Assembly (NCBI RefSeq): GCF_000471905.2
Contig: NW_006498549.1
Coordinates: 759,338 to 823,337 of the forward strand
From: Amborella trichopoda
Taxonomy: Eukaryota; Streptophyta; Magnoliopsida; Amborellales; Amborellaceae
Direction: 5' to 3'
Length of the DNA stretch: 64,000 nucleotides
The notes under the pieces: model-generated
What the model saw: the letters and a program-made list of their open reading frames with translations, nothing else
The model's database searches: none
Told to the model about the DNA's origin: nothing
Part shown: positions 1 through 9,570 of the stretch, one piece after another
How the letters are laid out: every line of letters begins with the position of its first letter
Position numbering within the stretch: position 1 is the stretch's first letter
Position numbers and translations under genes: made by a program

Positions 1-130
1 CCTACAAAGGCCTCACGTTTCAGAATCGCAGATAGTCCCTAGAGGGTGAGGACTTCGACATGATCCCTCAAACTTCTCGAATTATTACACTTCTCAATTC
101 TCTCGAGGCATAAAATTTGGTGGGCCAAGC
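1..130 (+). other. 3' terminal internal region of element E0, with polypurine-like tract
   Basis: This stretch matches the ends of the internal regions of E1 (6960-7210) and B (42330-42571): all share a GAGGGTGAGGAC block and finish with a purine-rich GGTGGGGCAAGC-like segment directly before an LTR start. It is therefore the last part of an Ogre-like element whose body lies left of the window. The final GGTGGGCCAAGC (about 119-130) is the likely polypurine primer for plus-strand DNA. No coding capacity is supported. Confidence 0.7.
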
Positions 131-531
131 TGTTGGAAGATATTTTTCATCATCATGGGGACTCCACTTAATAAAAGCCCAGCAAACAATGGAAATCCTG
201 ACTGCCTCATAATAGCCCCAGAATGGGTCAAGATCTTCATGAGGACTCTCAAAAGACTCCTGCCAAGTTTCGTCGTATTCTGACATGTTTAAGGCAGTGT
301 AGATTGAGAAATAGTTCTGGAAAAATCGACCTCTAGCACCCTGAAACAAGAGTTACACTTTCGGTGTCTCAATTTTCTATGGGACTACCACCATTGGATC
401 CTGAACAGTTGAAAGCCCCCAAGGGTCAAATTTCAGCTTGAATTGACACTCCAAGAATAAGTTACATTCAAAAGGGTGAAACATGAGGAGCCGCACGCTA
501 TTCCAGTGTAGCCACCCTGTAACGCCACACC
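131..531 (+). repeat. Truncated LTR (first ~400 bp) of element E0
   Basis: Starts TGTTGGAAGATA, as at 53959, and follows the other LTR copies through the CACGCTATTCC and GTGTAGCCACCCTG blocks. It stops near 531, where the sequence jumps into the RT/RNase H coding region of E1. Only about 400 of some 2,800-3,100 bp remain. The junction has a few bases of homology (CACCT..TAAAG), consistent with illegitimate recombination or deletion. Confidence 0.75.
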
Positions 532-1086
532 TGCTAAAGAAAGATACCCCATTCATCTGAGATGAAACATGTCAGGCAGCCCTTAACGACATCAAGCATT
601 ATTTCCTCAATCCTCTAGTCATCTCGACACCAGTATTGGGAAGACGCCTCATTCTATATGTGACTGCTTTAGACCAGTCCCTCGGAGCATTGTTGCCACA
701 AAACAATGAAAAAGGAAAAGAAACTACGTTATATTAACTCATTCGCAGGATGCAAGTGGCCGAGAAGAATTATCCCCCTATTGAGAAGATGTGTCTGACC
801 CCTACTCTTTGCAGTAAAAAAACTCCGCCATTACTTGCTTGGTCATGAAGTAAAACTTATATCGAAAGTTGATCCTGTAAAGATTCTAATGACACGCCCA
901 TGCTTGTCGGGACACCTGGCTAAGTGTGCACTATTACTGATGGAGTTCGACATCATGAATGTCCGACAAAAGGCCATCAAGGGCCAAGCCTTGGTTGACT
1001 TTCTCACAACACACCCTGTACCGACAGAATCTCCTTTATCGATCGACTTCCATGATGAAGAAGTATTATGTGCTGACCTTGCTCTT
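532..1086 (+). pseudogene. RT thumb end and RNase H domain of E1 (broken)
   Basis: Translation in one frame gives the end of the RT connection (LLKKDTPFI), then an RNase H domain with an ILYVTALDQSLGALL-like strand, EKNYPPIEKMCL and the segment HEVKLISKVDPVK ending QKAIKGQALVDFL. These are typical of Tat-lineage Ty3/Gypsy pol proteins, where RNase H degrades the RNA strand during reverse transcription. A TGA stop follows PFI at about 559-561 where Trp is expected, another stop lies near 737, and there are frame problems near 800-840. The RT palm is absent because the LTR fragment is joined here. The same TGA occurs in element B (35389-35391). Confidence 0.8.
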
Positions 1087-1728
1087 GTGTGGGAATTGTA
1101 CTTCGACGGACCCTTCCAATCAAATTGACGAGGTGCTAGAGTAGTATTTCTGAGTTCGAGAGGAGGAATATTGCCACTTTTTTTCTCTCTTGCTCAAGTC
1201 GGTTCTCATAATGAGGTAAAATATCAGGTCCTTATAATTAGACTGGAGATAGCCTTCGACCTCGACTTGGTGCAGCTCAAGATCTATGGTGACTCTGAGT
1301 TGGTTATTCGACAGCTCAAAGGGATTTATGATGTCAGAAATTTCACTCTCAAGCCTTATCACAATACTGCAACATCGTATATGGCTGAGTTTGAGGACGT
1401 ATCCCTGAGTCACATCCCCAGAAGGCTAAACTCGCAGGCTGACGCACTTGCAAAACTCGATGCTACAATTCAATTATCCTCAATAGGGGCCATGCTTGTC
1501 TGGAAGGCAGAATGGAGACACATCGAATTAAGAACCGAGGTTGATGCCGATGACGAGAGAAATATTTTCCCCGAGTGCCCTCCTTATCCATTTGGAGCAC
1601 TTCTGTCAACCAAAAAAGTAATCAAGACTGAACAGGAAATAGCACAGAGTCAAGCAACTAAGGGTCAAAACCAAGAACCAAAATTCTTTGACCCAATGTG
1701 TGCAGAAATTGAGCAGGTAGAAGATTAG
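1087..1728 (+). pseudogene. Second (archaeal-type) RNase H domain and linker of E1
   Basis: The region begins with LYFDGPFQSN, breaks at a TGA (about 1126-1128), and continues with ARVVFLSSRGGILP, then NEVKYQVLIIRLEIAFDLDL, IYGDSELVIRQLKG and HIPRRLNSQADALAKL. The order (YFDG, E in the helix, GDS, D near the end) is that of the extra RNase H found between RNase H and integrase in the plant Tat lineage. The rest (to 1728) is an acidic linker before integrase. B has a stop at the same codon (TAA). This domain helps assign the family to Tat/Ogre. Confidence 0.8.
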
Positions 1729-1803
1729 AGAGGACCTACCACCAGTTTCTTAAAGCATGGCAAGCTCCCGGATGATCGTATCAAACACAGCAGTTTATGG
1801 TGA

Positions 1804-2433
1804 ATGTTTACCAAGTATACCCTCCTTGGGGGAGATTCTCTCTACAGACGGTCGTTTGAAGACATTCTTCTCAGATGCGTCGATATCCAAGGAGCAAATA
1901 ATGTGCTAGAAGAAGTCCACTCAGGCATCTGTGGAATTCACCAGTCCGATCATAAACTCTATGAACGAATACGCAGGTTAGGATACTATTGGCCTTCCGT
2001 GATTGCTGATTCCTTAAGCTATGCGAACAAGTGCCAAGTATGCCAAATACACTCCAGCCTGGTTCACCAGGCTCCAGAGCCCTTACACCCAACGGTTGAA
2101 TCTTGGCTCTTCACAATGGGGTATGAGCATGGGCCATGTTTTTATCCTATCTGCAACTATTACTTCTCTAATTGGGCTGAAGTGGTCCCCCTTAAGCAGG
2201 TTCCTGGGACATCGGTAGCCTACTTTGTTCGACATCATATCATATATCGCTTCGGAGTGCCTGACCAGATCATATCTGACAACGACCCTCAATTTAGGAG
2301 TCATTACATTGATCGCTTAGTTAACCAATTCAGTTTTGAATGGAGGTACTCGACTATGTACCACCCTCGAACGAATGGATTAGCTGAGGCTTTTGATAAG
2401 ACTCTCTACAATATCTTAAGAAAGTTAGTATAA
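1804..2433 (+). pseudogene. Integrase zinc finger and core of E1, first catalytic Asp deleted
   Basis: A 209-codon open frame carries the integrase HHCC region (EVHSGICGIHQS ... KCQVCQIH) and core. The second catalytic Asp lies in QIISDNDPQF and the Glu in NGLAEAFDKTL. Compared with B (36900-36980), 30 bp are missing in frame after GGGGTATG (about 2121), removing the segment with the first catalytic Asp (WGMDIL in B). The enzyme would normally insert element cDNA into chromosomes; this copy should be inactive although its frame is open. The start Met is only the first one after an upstream stop. Confidence 0.85.
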
Positions 2434-2850
2434 AAAACATGGAAGAACTGTCATGAGAAGCTTCCTGAAGCATTATGGGTTTATCGTACTACTACACGAA
2501 ATGCTATCGATTCTACTCCTTATTCTCTGGTCTATGGGGAAGAAGCAGTTTTACCTCTTGAAAATTGAGAGTCATTATTCATCTAAGAATAACCAAAGAT
2601 GAGAGAGTCAAGCTCTGATATCAAGAATTGGATGCACTCGATGGAAAGAGGCTAAAGGCTCAACAGAACCTTGAACTCAACCATGGGAGAATGAAGAGGG
2701 CTTTCGACAACTCTATCAAGATCCAGTAATTCACCCGTGGTGACCTAGTCTTAGCCATCAAGAGGCCTATTGTTATACATGGCCGGCATAAAGGGAAGTT
2801 TAAGCCTATGTGGGAAGGTCCCTTTATGATCAAAAAGGTCTCACCCAATG
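2434..2850 (+). pseudogene. Integrase C-terminal remnant of E1, joined to the 3' region
   Basis: After a TAA at 2431-2433 the reading continues with HEKLPEALWVYRTTTRNAIDS and PYSLVYGEEAVLPLE, the usual integrase C-terminal region, with several stops and frame changes. The final KGKFKPMWEGPFMIKKV piece is intact, but at about 2850 the sequence switches to a segment that in B lies about 615 bp further on (38311). E1 therefore lost the integrase tail and the DNA after it. The peptide LFTVDALPHNN that follows belongs to the 3' region. Confidence 0.75.
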
Positions 2851-3293
2851 GAAAGCATGCCCTGTTCACAGTGGATGCCCTTCCACATAACAACATGTTC
2901 CTCATTGTTGTCTTGGAGGATTTGGCTTCCAATAGGTACCACAAGCCACGCCCCATCCTTCTCCACTTTTTGTCGACTCATGAACATCAACGTACGTAGC
3001 TCATCGCTGAGCGCCGCGAACCCCGCACGTGACTTACCGCCATACGCGAACGTCTTTCTTCGCATCGTGATAAGCCACGTGTGTTGACGAGCACCGACTG
3101 AAGCCAGGACCAGTAGTGTTCTCCAAAGGCCAGCGCCAATTGTGCTCTTAGCCCTTAGTGCCGGTTGTCTTTCTTGAGGTTCAGCGCTGGTTGTGTCGAC
3201 ACTCAAAACCATCAGTGCTGGTTGCCTCAGCACCAGTTGCACTTCTATCAGCACCTGCTTTGTCGTGACTGTTCGCCTCCCGGGACTCCTCAT
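2841..3293 (-). other. Antisense open frame in the 3' region of E1 (150 codons)
   Basis: The frame runs antisense to the element, downstream of the minus-strand TATA box at 3925-3931. Its last 40 residues (AWLVVPIGSQILQ, NNEEHVVMWK, CEQGMLSI) resemble the antisense frame of B at 38223-38561 (AWLMMPIGSQFLQ, NNEVHVVLWK, CEQGMLFI). In a hand comparison of about 95 bp, differences fall mostly in the third and first positions of this minus frame. A short plus-strand frame (2808-2999) overlaps it, so the coding strand is not settled. The first half contains CCGGTTG-type repeats and is less convincing. I do not recognise the protein. Confidence 0.3.
3100..3290 (+). repeat. Degenerate GCCGGTTG-motif repeats, E1
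   Basis: Short irregular repeats with the core AGYGCYGGTTGTG occur about every 20-30 bp (for example GTGCCGGTTGTC, GCGCTGGTTGTG, GTGCTGGTTGCC). They match the more regular 128-bp higher-order array in B at 38600-38860. Confidence 0.6.
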
Positions 3294-3894
3294 TTTTCAA
3301 AACTTAAGTTGTCACATCTCCTTAATGGTCACACGATTTCCAATGACGAAGGCTAAACTGGAACCAACCGTATGCCTTCCCCACGACGGTTCACCTCCGA
3401 CAATTGTACAGCCCACCTCCTACGATCGTTCGTCTCCCGTTGGAACTTTTCTTATACCGTGGGAAACCCATTGAAGAACTCTTCCACCTGTGTTTTTGGC
3501 CCGAGTTTCACCAGAACCTCTTCGAAAAACTATTGCAACTTCCTCAAAAACATCTGCAACACCACGAGAAGTGCTGGAAAACTTCCACAATCGCTAGGAA
3601 ACCCCTAAAAATCCTTATCAGAAAGGAAAACTGCACCCAAAATTTCCTCTCTTTCGTGGAAAACATCCTGGAGGATTCTCCTCTCCCTGCTACTCTCTTT
3701 GCAACTTCGTCAATTCTAGGCAAAGTCCACATGCGGAAGGTTTTCTCTACAAGTCCCTTGCCAAAATCCTATTGTTTGCCGAAGAATCTTCCCTGCAAAA
3801 CTCCTGCTAAAGGCTTACTGCTTGCCACAACTTCAATCTCCCACACCCTCTCCTCACTGTTAAAGAAAATTGTTGCTTAAGTTTCTACCCTTGG
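3294..3894. other. E1 3' region, transcribed leader of the putative antisense unit
   Basis: A 158-codon plus frame (3404-3880) and a 62-codon minus frame (3544-3732) cover this stretch. Neither shows a recognisable domain and neither is clearly matched in B (39000-39470), although the nucleotide sequences are related near 3840-3880 (AACAGTGAGGAGAG on the minus strand). I regard both as chance frames in a 5' leader of the antisense unit. Confidence 0.4.
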
Positions 3895-4025
3895 TGAGAA
3901 AAGGGAAAACGGGATTTTACCCCCTTATATAGACTATGCGGCCCTCAAATGCCCCTCACAAACTCGGGTTTCAAGTTGCGTCCAAGAGAAGCCAAGCAAC
4001 GACAAGCTGGGTCAGGCCTTGACCC
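3895..4025 (-). promoter_or_regulatory. Conserved antisense promoter-like block, E1
   Basis: On the minus strand: TATATAA at 3925-3931 followed by a G-rich run. Fifteen bp upstream of the TATA box is TTTGTGAGGGGCATTTG (plus 3946-3962). Further upstream is the inverted repeat GGGTCA-n5-TGACCC (4009-4025), containing a TTGACC W-box-type core. The same three parts, in the same order, occur in B (39499-39599) and, less exactly, in D (63220-63319). This supports a promoter directing transcription back into the element body. Confidence 0.55.
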
Positions 4026-4739
4026 GAGGCCCAAGGTAACTCTCATCCCCATAGTCGATTGACTTAACACCAGGTGTAAATTTCAAAACAACCCTAGCGC
4101 CAAGTGAGTTTCCAAACACAACCCTAATGCTGGTTGACTTAACACCTGGTGAGTTTCCAAATACAACCCTAACGTAGGTTGACTTAATGCTGGGCGTATT
4201 TTCAGAACCGACCCTAGGGCCGATTAACTCAGCGCTAGTTGACTTCAGATAACATCACTGGTCATTCACAATGCTAACAGAATCTTTAACATCCCAGTGC
4301 CGGTTATGTTGTGAGAACTCAGTGCCGGTTGAATATTCGCAACGGACAATTAGCGCCACACATAGCGTCGGCCGTATTTCAAGCAATGTATTCCCTACCC
4401 CTATCCCTAGTGAAGTTGCACCGAAGCCATGACTGTCATTCCAAATGGAGTTACACATGGGCCACTGCACCAAAATCGTGACTTCCTAAATGAAGTCAAC
4501 AATTTTCCCTCATCCCCCTGTAGGAGTCACACCCATACTGCAGCCCATTATCCCCAGTGGGATTAGGGTCATTCTTACATCTTCAATTCCTGGTGAGTCT
4601 GTTTCACACCAAGCTATCTTATCCCTAGGGAGTCGGGTTATCTTCATAAGCTAATCTAAGCCTTCAGTTTGTGAATGGCCTTAACCATTATCCCCAGGGA
4701 GTCGGATCTCCATCCACAGACTTATTCCCCATGGACCTC
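4026..4739 (+). other. E1 3' region, spacer with degenerate short repeats
   Basis: Contains repeats such as AACCCTAGCGCCAAGTGAGTTTCCAAA and TTGACTTAACACCTGGTGAG (about 4060-4200) and then GAGTC/CCCAGTGG-rich sequence with TTATCCCCAGGGAGTC units. Equivalent to B 39600-40390. No coding frame is supported. Confidence 0.5.
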
Positions 4740-5760
4740 CACCTACATGGCGACCCAGCCTTGATCCGTGCAGCATGAACCTAAACGGCACAGCCTCGGT
4801 CCGTGCTGCACTACCCTAAACTACATAGCCTCGGTCCTTGCTGCACGACCCTAAACTGTGCGGTCTCGATTCGTGTTGCATGAACCTAAACTGCACAACC
4901 TAGATCTGTGCTGCACGACCCTAAACTGTACAGCCTCGATCCGTGCCGCACGACCTTAACCTGCACAGCCTCGGTTAGTGCTACACGACCCTAAACTGCA
5001 CAACTTTGGTCCATGCTACACGACCCTAAACTGTACAGCCTTAGTCCGTGTTGCACGACTCTAAACTGCATAGCCTCAGTCCATGTTCAACAACCATAAA
5101 CTGCACACCCTCGATTCATGCTGCATGACCCTAAACTACACAACCTCAGTGCGTGCTGAACGACCCTAAGGTGCACAGCTTCGGTCCGTGCTGCATGACC
5201 CTAAACTGCACAGGCTCGGTTCGTACTAAACCGCCTCTGTCCTTGCTGCATGAACCTAAACCGCACAACCTTGATCCATGCTGCATGACCCTGTACTGTA
5301 CAACCTCTATCCGTGCTGCACGACCCTAACTTGCATAGCCTCGGTCCATGCTGCATGACCTTAAATTGCACAGCTCCGTGTTGCACGACCCCTAAACTGC
5401 ACTGCCTTTGTCTGTTCTACACAACTCTAAACTGCACAACCTCGGTCTAGACGCACGACCCTAAAATGTATGGTCCAAACTATATGACCTTAAACTACAG
5501 CGGTTGTCCGTGCTGCATGACCTTAAACTGCACAGCACCATGATCCAAACTATATGACCTTAAACTGCATGGTCCTAGTTGTATGACTTTAAACTACATA
5601 ACTGCGGTCTAGTTGTGTGACATTAAACCATAGCACCCATCCTAGCCGCATGACCTTAAAAGGCTCTGCAACCACAGTCCAGCTGTATGACCTTAAACCA
5701 TAGTGCATGTTCTATTAGTATGACGATAAACTGCTTTGCCCAGGTCAAAGAGGCATGACC
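4740..5760 (+). repeat. Tandem array of ~36-bp units, E1 3' region
   Basis: About 27 degenerate units of the pattern CACAGCCTCGGTCCGTGCTGCA plus CGACCCTAAACTG, merging after about 5460 into a variant with CCAAACTATATGACCTTAAACT. The unit recurs in B (40395-40830) and D (63605-64000) with different array lengths. Tandem arrays in the 3' untranslated part of plant LTR elements are a known source of satellite DNA. The ORFs here are shadows of the repeat. Confidence 0.85.
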
Positions 5761-6891
5761 ATAAACTCGCCCCCACATACTTGCACACGCCTCTACGTGC
5801 ACCTTCACGCACGCCTTTCCTAACCTACCTAATAGTGTGCATGCACCACCTTCATTACCTCCTCACTGAGTTCATTCATTTCGTCACCATACCTCATTCC
5901 CCAGTGAATCTCACCCATGCTCACAAAATGGCGAACCATCCCGCCATCCAAAATCATTGTAAGTTAGTGGGTCATCATCATCCACTCACATTTCATACAT
6001 TGTCCACCTCTCATAGGTAGCCCCGAGCCATCTCCCCAAGTGAGAAAAACCACCACCATACTCACTCCATGGCCTTCATAGACTGCCATCCATCACCATC
6101 ACGATCCAGACCTTAAACCATAGTTCACGTTCAGGCCGCATGTCTCAGAGGCTTCACCTTAAACACGCCTTCGTAAAGAAAAAGAGAAAAGAATAATGGG
6201 CATAGTGTATACTTGAACAAGGGAATGCTATGAGGAAAAATGATGGACGGGCATGGTTACAAAATCATGAGTAAAAGAGTTTCGTGAATAAAAAAAAAAA
6301 CGCGCACGGTGAAAGCCCGAATGGGCATCGTGAGTAAGAATGAAACAAAAAGGGTGGACATGACCAGAAGGTCATGGGTAAAAGAACCCAATAAAAAGAA
6401 GTTGGTGAAAACCGTCTCTACGACGCTGCTTCCCAAGACCAAGCACAAATCCGTAAAGGATGCTTGGATCAATAAATACGTTGATGCAGCACTCGCCTCA
6501 ATAGGAGGCTACAAACCTCACTCAAAAGAAGAAAATCGTTGGTGACATAAAAACCAGGAACCCAAAAACATGAGCTCAAAGGAAAAGATTCCGACAATCT
6601 GAGTCTAGTTGCAAAAGGACTTGAAAGATAGAAGACTCGCCAATACAGCAAGACAAGTCTCATGAGGAAGAACATTATTCTTACAAGGTCACAATTACAC
6701 TTTAAGAAACAAACACTACAAATGTAAGAAATTGACAAAGCAAGGGGAGAAGCTACCAGAGACATCAGCTCGCGACAGGCCCAGACCTTTGGGATCGGCT
6801 AACACTGCCCCCGACTGGACCTGGTAGTCGAGACCCAAAGTGGTACTCTGAACGTCAAAAGTAAACCTATTGTAGCAGAAAAAAATGCTAT
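5761..6891 (+). other. E1 3' noncoding region after the array
   Basis: Conserved with B 40800-41985: CACGCACGCC and CCCCAGTGAATCTCACCCATGCTCAC blocks, then an A-rich part with GGTGGACATGACC-like and GGTCATGGGTAAAAGA motifs. Small ORFs (5736-6020, 6309-6545) are not preserved in B and I see no domain. Confidence 0.55.
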
Positions 6892-6911
6892 NNNNNNNNN
6901 NNNNNNNNNNN
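6892..6911. other. Assembly gap (20 N)
   Basis: Twenty undetermined bases. By comparison with B, the flanks correspond to about 41986 and 42273, so about 286 bp would be expected here unless E1 has a true deletion. Confidence 0.95.
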
Positions 6912-7210
6912 ATTCTGATAGACGAGGTCCGTACAAAATTCTCAGATTCAAAATCACAAGCAGTCTACACGAGGGTGAGGACTCCTACAAGATCCCTCAA
7001 AAAAGTCTCTTCATCCCCCTAAAGTCTCCACAGACAAACCCGCAAACAATGCATCCTTATATCTGAGCAGCCTAGTTTCACAATTACACGAATCTCCTCG
7101 ACGTTCACATGGTCCTGTGGATAGGAACGAAAAAGTTAAATGCTGAAGGAAAATTTCCAAATGATTTTCCTTCTCACTTCTCTTGAAGCACAACATTTGG
7201 TGGGGCAAGC
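6912..7210 (+). other. E1 internal 3' end with polypurine-like tract
   Basis: Matches B 42273-42571. Ends with GGTGGGGCAAGC (about 7199-7210) immediately before the LTR, the expected place of the plus-strand primer. Confidence 0.7.
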
Positions 7211-8503
7211 AGTTTTAACGTATTTTTCAACTCCTTGGCCTCTTGTGGGCAAGTCAATAAAGCCTACAAAATAGTGAAAATTCCTGACTGTCTCAGAATG
7301 GCACCAAAATTCGTGAATATTGTCATCATCAACCCAGAAGACCACCTACCATGTTTCGTCACATTCCGACATGTTTAATGCAGTATACATAAAGGAACAG
7401 TTATCGGAAAAATGGCCTCTCGCACCCTGAAACAGACCCTACAACTAGAACTTTATTTTAGTGTCTCAAATCAATGTAGAACCATCGTCATTAGATCCGA
7501 CACAATTGAAAACCCCTATGGGTCAAGTTTCAGCTTAATCGAAAACTCCAAAACAAAGATATGTGAAAAACATTGAAACATGAGGGGCTGCACACTATTC
7601 CTGTGTGGCCTCACTGCACCAAAACACCATTAAAGGTGGCTAATTTTGTAGTCATGGGCAGTCACAATTGGGGCTCGTACTCACTCATTCTAACTCGGAT
7701 CCCTCTCAATTTTGGTGATCAACTCATCAAGACGAACAATTCGATATGTGGCACTCCCCGACACGGTGTCCGAGCAAGGAGAAAAGCTAGAGAGAAGTTG
7801 TCAACCCGTGAAGAAATTGAAGAAATTCAGCAGCGACACACCTCTCTCAATGGACCAAATCACGACGCTCGCGCAACGGATCAATGCGAAACCAATTTTC
7901 ATTGTGTACGTAAGGTCCAGGGCTATCATTGGTCCGAACCCCATACATGATGGACGGTCAGATTTTACTCACAAAGTCGACAAAGTAACTGTAATTTAGG
8001 TCGCCGGATTTTAGATTCAGGACAAAACTCAAAAGTTTTGGAATCTTCGTTCGGGCTCCAAATCGCATCCTATTTGTTGCCATGCGATCGTGATGGCATG
8101 CTTAGTGCACTACGATGAAAAATTATAGAAAAACGTCAAGGAACGAGTGCATTATCGATCTGAAATTTTCAAGATTCAAACAAATTTCAAGTCTCGTGAT
8201 CATGATGCAAAAACATGATTCATGGCTCAAAGTTGGTATCAAAACGATCGCCATGTCAAGCCCTACAAGAAAGCAATAATCTTTCGATCAAATGGCCATC
8301 AGAGCAACCCTGGGCTAGCCATAAAAGATCACGTAAGTACTTGGGTAGCACCAGGGACTGTTTTAGAATCCCCGTATTGTTAGGCAAGGGCAAACCAGAC
8401 CTTTTGCACCCATTTTTAGAATTTCTATTAATTCAATTAAATCTTAATTTTCAACAATTAAGTCTAATTTTGATCAATCCACCTGTGTTTGAGCACAATT
8501 CTC

Positions 8504-8509
8504 TATAAA
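8504..8509 (+). promoter_or_regulatory. LTR TATA box, E1
   Basis: TATAAA after GCACAATTCTC. The equivalent position relative to the LTR start is nearly constant in other copies (+1276 to +1325), so this is the likely promoter and U3/R boundary region. Confidence 0.6.
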
Positions 8510-8659
8510 CAGGCACTATCTGATTGTAAAAAAAGAGAAAATACCTCTCGGTCTCCAGTTGATGGTTTGAAGACTGAATAAAAATTTTGATTCCTTGCTT
8601 GAGCCTGTGAATATATTTTAGAGAGAGAGACGATAGAGAAGAAAAGGGTCGGTACCCTT

Positions 8660-8872
8660 CAAGCAGGCAACTCTCTCTCCTCCCCCTCTCTCTCTTACTC
8701 TCTTCTTTCTCTCTCTTCTTCTCTTCTCTCTCTTCTCTCTTATTTCTCTCTTTCTCTCTCTTCTTTTTTTCTCTCTTTTATCTCTCTTTCTCTATCTTCT
8801 CTCTTTTTCTCTCTCTCTCTCCTTTCTTTATCTCTTTCTCTTTCTTCTCTTCTCATCTCTATCTTCATTTGT
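8660..8872 (+). repeat. CT-rich microsatellite in the LTR
   Basis: Long run of CTCTCT/TTCTCT pyrimidines. It recurs at the same place in the other LTRs. The 64-codon minus frame made of Arg/Glu repeats (8740-8934) is an artefact of this tract. Confidence 0.9.
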
Positions 8873-8884
8873 CCCCTTCTGATG

Positions 8885-9570
8885 CAACCGAAGAGGCTTA
8901 GGGTCGATTGGTCTCTCTCTCTGTCAATCGACAAGACCTAACGTCGACTGGGCCTTCTCTCTCTTCTACTGCCAATCGGTGAGGCTTAGCACCGGTAGGT
9001 CACCGCTCACCCTCTCTGTTAGTCGGTAAGACCTAGCTGCAATTGGGCCTTCTCTCTCTTCCTCTGTCAGTCGGTGAGACCTAACGTCGACTGGTTTTCT
9101 TTCTCTTCCTCTATCAATCGATGAGACCTAACGTCGACTAGTTTTCTCTCTCTTCCTCTGTCAGTCAAAGAGACCTAGCTCCGACTGGTTTTCTCTCTCT
9201 TTCTCTATCAGCCAGCGAGACCTAACATGGACTAGTTTTCTCTCTCTTCCTCTATCAGTCGGTGAGACCTAACACTGACTGGTTTTCTCTCTCTTCCTCT
9301 GTCAGTCAATGAGACCTAATGCTGACTGATTTTCTCTCTCTTCCTCTGTCAATCGGTGAGATCTAGCATCGATTGATTTTCTCTCTCTTCCTCTATTAGT
9401 CGGTAAGACCTAGCATCTATTGGTTTTCTCTCTCTTTCTCTATCAGTTGGTGAGACCTAACACCGACTGGTTTGGTCTCTCTTCCTCTATCTGTTGGTAA
9501 GACCAAACGTCGACTCGTTTTCTCTCTCATCTCCTGAAACAACTGACAATGTCTAGTGCTGACTCCATCT
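8885..9570 (+). repeat. Stem-loop minisatellite in the LTR, ~14 units of 47 bp
   Basis: Units such as CAGTCGGTGAGACCTAACGT followed by CGACTGG, separated by TTTTCTCTCTCTTCCTCTGT. Starts at 9067, 9114 and 9161 show a 47-bp period. Each unit holds an inverted repeat (CAGTCG ... CGACTG) around the loop core GAGACCTAAC. It lies downstream of the TATA box, so it would be in the transcript. Confidence 0.85.

Noticed and set aside
3404..3880. 158-codon plus ORF in the E1 3' region
   Set aside because: No counterpart in B at the homologous place and no domain; low-complexity Pro/Ser/Leu.
5201..5386. 61-codon minus frame with repeated MQHG words
   Set aside because: Produced by the 36-bp tandem array; no independent support.
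8740..8934. Arg/Glu-repeat minus frame
   Set aside because: Translation of a CT microsatellite. The same applies to 17070-17264 and 55348-55641.
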